Shown: positions 29,887 through 32,963 of the stretch, piece after piece
Layout: every line of letters begins with the position of its first letter
Position numbering within the stretch: the first letter of the stretch is position 1
DNA from: Nitrosopumilus sp.
Lineage (GTDB): Archaea > Thermoproteota > Nitrososphaeria > Nitrososphaerales > Nitrosopumilaceae
DNA length: 32,963 nucleotides
Direction of reading: 5' to 3'
Assembly: GCF_025699255.1 (NCBI RefSeq)
Contig: NZ_JAILWA010000002.1
Span: 131,985 to 164,947 of the forward strand
The notes under the pieces: model-generated
Database searches by the model: none
The model's input: only the letters and a program-made list of their open reading frames with translations
Told to the model about the DNA's origin: nothing
Translations under genes and position numbers: made by a program

Positions 29887-31954
29887 TACATTTACAGACT
29901 CTGCATTATCAGACAAAGTAAAAGAATTCCTAACTAGATTCAAAGACAGAAATGGCAACTACAAGTATGTAGATGCAATTGATGAGATGATGCCAAAGAA
30001 TGCAAAATACATTATCGTAGATTACAATGATTTGGTAATAGAGCCACAAATAGAGAAAATTTTTTCTGTAAATCCTGATAGAATATTTGATGCCTTTGCA
30101 AGAGCAATTAAAGAAGCTCTACAAACAAGATTTCCTGAATATGCAGAAAAAATCAAAGATGAAGTTCGTGTAAGACTCATCAATTTTCCATTAGAGCGAA
30201 GTCTAAGACAGATCAATGCAGAAACCATTGGAAAAATTACAAGTGTTTCTGGAATGGTGGTCCGCGCATCTGAAGTAAAACCTCTTGCAAAAGAACTAGT
30301 CTTTGTGTGTCCTGATGACCATCCAACTAAAGTGATTCAGCTTAAAGGAATGGATGTAAAAATCCCAATAGTTTGTGATAATCCATCATGCAAACATAGA
30401 GATTTTGAGTTAAAGCCAGAGGCTAGCAAGTTTATTGATTTTCAAATACTCAGACTACAGGAACTTCCTGAGGATTTACCTCCTGGACAACTACCTCACT
30501 ATATCGATGTGACTACCAGACAGGATTTGGTAGATAATTCAAGGCCTGGAGATAGAATTATCCTTACAGGAGTAGTTAGAGTAGAACAAGAATCAGTTAC
30601 AGGAATTCAGAGAGGACACAGTGGATTATACCGATTAAGAATTGAAGGAAACAATATTGAATTTTTGACTGGACGTGGTTCAAAAACTGACAGGAAGATT
30701 GGTAGAGAAGAAATTTCACCTGAAGAAGAGAAATTGATCAAATCCCTTGGTCAAAGCTCTGATGTTTATCAAAGGTTGATTGATTCATTTGCCCCACATA
30801 TACAAGGACAAGAATTAATCAAAGAAGCAATTCTGTTATTGATTGTCGGTTCAAACCAAAGATTACTTGGAGATGGAAGTAAAATTAGGGGAGACATTAA
30901 TGTATTTCTTGTAGGAGATCCCGGTACTGCAAAATCTGAAATGCTAAAGTTCTGTGCAAGAATTGCACCAAGAGGTCTGTATACTTCTGGTAGAGGCTCA
31001 ACAGCTGCTGGTCTTACTGCCGCAGTAGTTAGAGACAAAACAGGAATTATGATGTTAGAAGCTGGTGCTGTTGTTTTAGGTGATCAAGGTCTTGTAAGTA
31101 TAGATGAATTTGACAAGATGAAACCTGAGGATAGAAGTGCATTGCACGAAGTTATGGAACAACAGTCTGCAAGTATTGCAAAGGGTGGTATTGTAGCTAC
31201 ATTGAATGCAAGAACATCAATTTTAGCTGCTGCAAACCCCATGTATGGTAAGTATGATCCTTTCAAAAACATTACAGAAAATGTAAACTTGCCAATACCA
31301 TTGCTTACCAGATTCGACTTGATATTTGTTGTAAGAGATATTCCAACTAAAGAAAGAGATATGCAAATTGCAAAGCATATCATTAGAAGAAATACCTCAC
31401 AGGGTACAGACAAAAAATCTGTTATTGAAGTTGATCTGCTAACAAAATATCTTGCATATGCAAAACGTGGCACCCCTGAACTAACAAAGGAAGCTGAAGA
31501 AAAAATCCTAGACTATTATTTACAGATGAGAAATGTAGAATCTGAAGAAATGATCACAGTAACTCCTAGACAACTAGAAGGAATTGTCAGATTATCTACT
31601 GCTAGAGCAAGACTTCTCATGAAAGACAAGGTAGAAGAAGAGGATGCTGAACGTGCAATCTTCCTTATTCAAAGTATGTTGCAAGATGCAGGTGTAGATG
31701 TCAATACTGGTAAGGTAGATCTTGGTGTATTACAAGGAAAACCAAGAAGTGAAGTTTCAAAGATGCAATTGTTTATGGATATTCTCAAAGGTCTTGAAGG
31801 TGACAATAAAGTTCCAGTTGATGAGAAAACATTTGTAAAAGAATTAGAAAAGAGTGAAAAATTCACAGAAGAAGAGGCAAGAAACTATATCAGAAGAATG
31901 CTCAGGGAAGCATCTATTTATGAATCAAAACCCGGTCACTATAACCGAGTATGA
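29867..31954 (+). CDS. mcm: Replicative helicase MCM
   Basis: 695 residues, full length. The N-terminal domain carries a probable zinc site C148, H152, C170, C175 (CPDDH and CDNPSC), and an OB fold. The AAA+ motor has Walker A GDPGTAKS (350-357), Walker B SIDEFDKM (411-418), sensor 1 AAANPMYG (454-461) and arginine finger LLTRFD (479-484). A winged-helix end follows (about 620-695). It forms the hexameric replication fork helicase. The start overlaps the GINS gene by 20 bp and its stop overlaps the Hel308 ATG by 4 bp, so the three genes are translationally linked. No intein. Confidence 0.97.
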   Translation: MSTAQASTFTDSALSDKVKEFLTRFKDRNGNYKYVDAIDEMMPKNAKYIIVDYNDLVIEPQIEKIFSVNPDRIFDAFARAIKEALQTRFPEYAEKIKDEVRVRLINFPLERSLRQINAETIGKITSVSGMVVRASEVKPLAKELVFVCPDDHPTKVIQLKGMDVKIPIVCDNPSCKHRDFELKPEASKFIDFQILRLQELPEDLPPGQLPHYIDVTTRQDLVDNSRPGDRIILTGVVRVEQESVTGIQRGHSGLYRLRIEGNNIEFLTGRGSKTDRKIGREEISPEEEKLIKSLGQSSDVYQRLIDSFAPHIQGQELIKEAILLLIVGSNQRLLGDGSKIRGDINVFLVGDPGTAKSEMLKFCARIAPRGLYTSGRGSTAAGLTAAVVRDKTGIMMLEAGAVVLGDQGLVSIDEFDKMKPEDRSALHEVMEQQSASIAKGGIVATLNARTSILAAANPMYGKYDPFKNITENVNLPIPLLTRFDLIFVVRDIPTKERDMQIAKHIIRRNTSQGTDKKSVIEVDLLTKYLAYAKRGTPELTKEAEEKILDYYLQMRNVESEEMITVTPRQLEGIVRLSTARARLLMKDKVEEEDAERAIFLIQSMLQDAGVDVNTGKVDLGVLQGKPRSEVSKMQLFMDILKGLEGDNKVPVDEKTFVKELEKSEKFTEEEARNYIRRMLREASIYESKPGHYNRV

Positions 31955-32963
31955 ATATAGATAAACTAAAACTTCCAGAAACTGCAATTGAATTTTTAAA
32001 ATCTCAAGGTTTTACAAAATTATATCCTCCTCAAGCAGACAGTGTAAAATCTGGCTTGTTAGACGGCAAAAGCATTTTGGTTTCTGCTCCCACTGCAAGT
32101 GGAAAAACTTTGATTGCAATGCTTGCAATGTTGAGTTATATCTCAAAAAACAAGGGCAAGATAATTTATCTCAGCCCATTACGTGCACTGGCAGCTGAAA
32201 AATTTACAGAGTTTAAAAAATTAGAAAAAGTTACTTTGGGAAACAAAGTAAAGGTTACAATATCTACTGGTGATTTTGAAAATATTGAAAAAAATTTAGA
32301 GAAAAGTAATGTGTTAATTCTAACAAATGAAAAGATGGATTCTATTATTCGACATGGTGCAGAATGGGTTGATGACATAGGCCTTGTAATCTCTGATGAA
32401 GTACATTTGATTGGAGATGAGAGCAGGGGCCCAACACTTGAAATGATTCTTACACAACTAAAACTATTGGAGACAAAACCTCAGATTGTAGGTCTTAGTG
32501 CAACTATCACAAATTCTGATGAACTTGCAGATTGGCTTGAATGCACATTAGTAGAAAATAACTGGAGACCAGTTCCACTTTCTGAAGGAGTATGTGATGA
32601 AGGTCTAGTAACCATGAGTGATGGAGATACTTTTGAAGTCAAACGTAGTTTGATGGGAACTCCGATAGATTTAGGCGTACAATCAGTAAAAGATGGAGGC
32701 CAATCTCTAGTATTTGCCGAGACTAGAACCCGCTCAAAGTCTCTTGCAACAAAAGCAGCAGAGACAATTTCTCAAATTCTAGAAAAAAAAGAAATTTCTG
32801 ATCTAGAAAAGACTTCGAAAAAATTACTATCTGAAAATGAACATACTGAATTGGTCAAAACTTTAGCAACTCTTGTAAAGAAAGGAGTTGCATTTCACCA
32901 TGCAGGACTAAATCAAAAATGTAGAGAAACAATAGAGACAGAATTTCGTAAAGGCACAATCAA
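31951..32963 (+). CDS. hel308: Hel308-type superfamily 2 DNA helicase, 5' part
   Basis: Open to the window edge; the first 337 codons are seen. Motifs: Q motif LYPPQADS, Walker A APTASGKT (about 46-53), motif Ia LSPLRALAAEKF, Walker B SDEVHLI (about 148-154), motif III GLSATI (about 178-183) and FAETRTRSKS of domain 2. HHAGL near residue 320 matches motif V of the Ski2/Hel308 group. This family unwinds lagging-strand forks and acts in fork repair. The ATG overlaps the MCM stop (ATGA). The C-terminal ratchet and WH domains are outside the window, so the exact subgroup (Hel308 or other Ski2-like) is not settled. Confidence 0.88.
   Translation, partial: MNIDKLKLPETAIEFLKSQGFTKLYPPQADSVKSGLLDGKSILVSAPTASGKTLIAMLAMLSYISKNKGKIIYLSPLRALAAEKFTEFKKLEKVTLGNKVKVTISTGDFENIEKNLEKSNVLILTNEKMDSIIRHGAEWVDDIGLVISDEVHLIGDESRGPTLEMILTQLKLLETKPQIVGLSATITNSDELADWLECTLVENNWRPVPLSEGVCDEGLVTMSDGDTFEVKRSLMGTPIDLGVQSVKDGGQSLVFAETRTRSKSLATKAAETISQILEKKEISDLEKTSKKLLSENEHTELVKTLATLVKKGVAFHHAGLNQKCRETIETEFRKGTI

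Overview
The window comes from an AT-rich archaeal chromosome. It most resembles an ammonia-oxidising marine thaumarchaeon (Nitrosopumilus-like). Support for this: a ribosomal L7Ae-S28e-L24e-NDK-aIF5B cluster, aIF6, archease, RFC small subunit, GINS, MCM and a Hel308-type helicase, plus large secreted surface proteins carrying a CFI-box C-terminus. Many genes are apparently leaderless, with a TATA box centred 25-27 nt before the start codon. The species assignment is inference from gene content; no 16S gene is present.

Layout. 1-323: end of an ACT-domain gene and tRNA-Leu. 371-4779: a sugar-phosphate mutase, then the translation cluster; the L7Ae leader carries a kink-turn-like element over its Shine-Dalgarno sequence. 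4813-6161: small secreted protein, small conserved protein, thioredoxin and an unlisted 48-residue zinc ribbon. 6208-10692: two large secreted surface proteins that share a 332-bp identical segment. 10772-14134: archease, VOC protein, MDR dehydrogenase, DedA protein, DUF72 protein. 14165-14743: a gene-free island holding what looks like three independent structured RNAs, two of them homologous to each other. 14751-17084: uracil-DNA glycosylase, PH-like protein, nitroreductase, possible microproteins and a small exported protein. 17237-18895: a large acidic secreted protein with tandem repeats. 19128-24753: AIM24-like protein, exported nuclease, roadblock-like protein, a run of small zinc-ribbon and membrane proteins, an HxH-type membrane-anchored protein, an aldo/keto reductase and a phasin-like helical protein. 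24828-28051: HisRS, aIF6 and two ferredoxins of the zinc-ferredoxin family. 28127-32963: tRNA-Ser, then RfcS facing a GINS-MCM-Hel308 operon.

How the parts fit. Two housekeeping blocks (translation at 371-4779, replication at 28214-32963) flank an accessory middle made of surface and exported proteins, redox enzymes and small metal-binding proteins. The two ferredoxins are likely abundant electron carriers.

The most novel signal is the RNA island. Each of the three elements begins 25-27 nt after a TATA-like box. Each is closed by a perfect 7-12 bp stem joining its two ends. The outer two (102 and 101 nt, on opposite strands) share sequence blocks and a common three-stem layout in which the paired bases differ but pairing is kept. 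I could not match them to a known RNA family.
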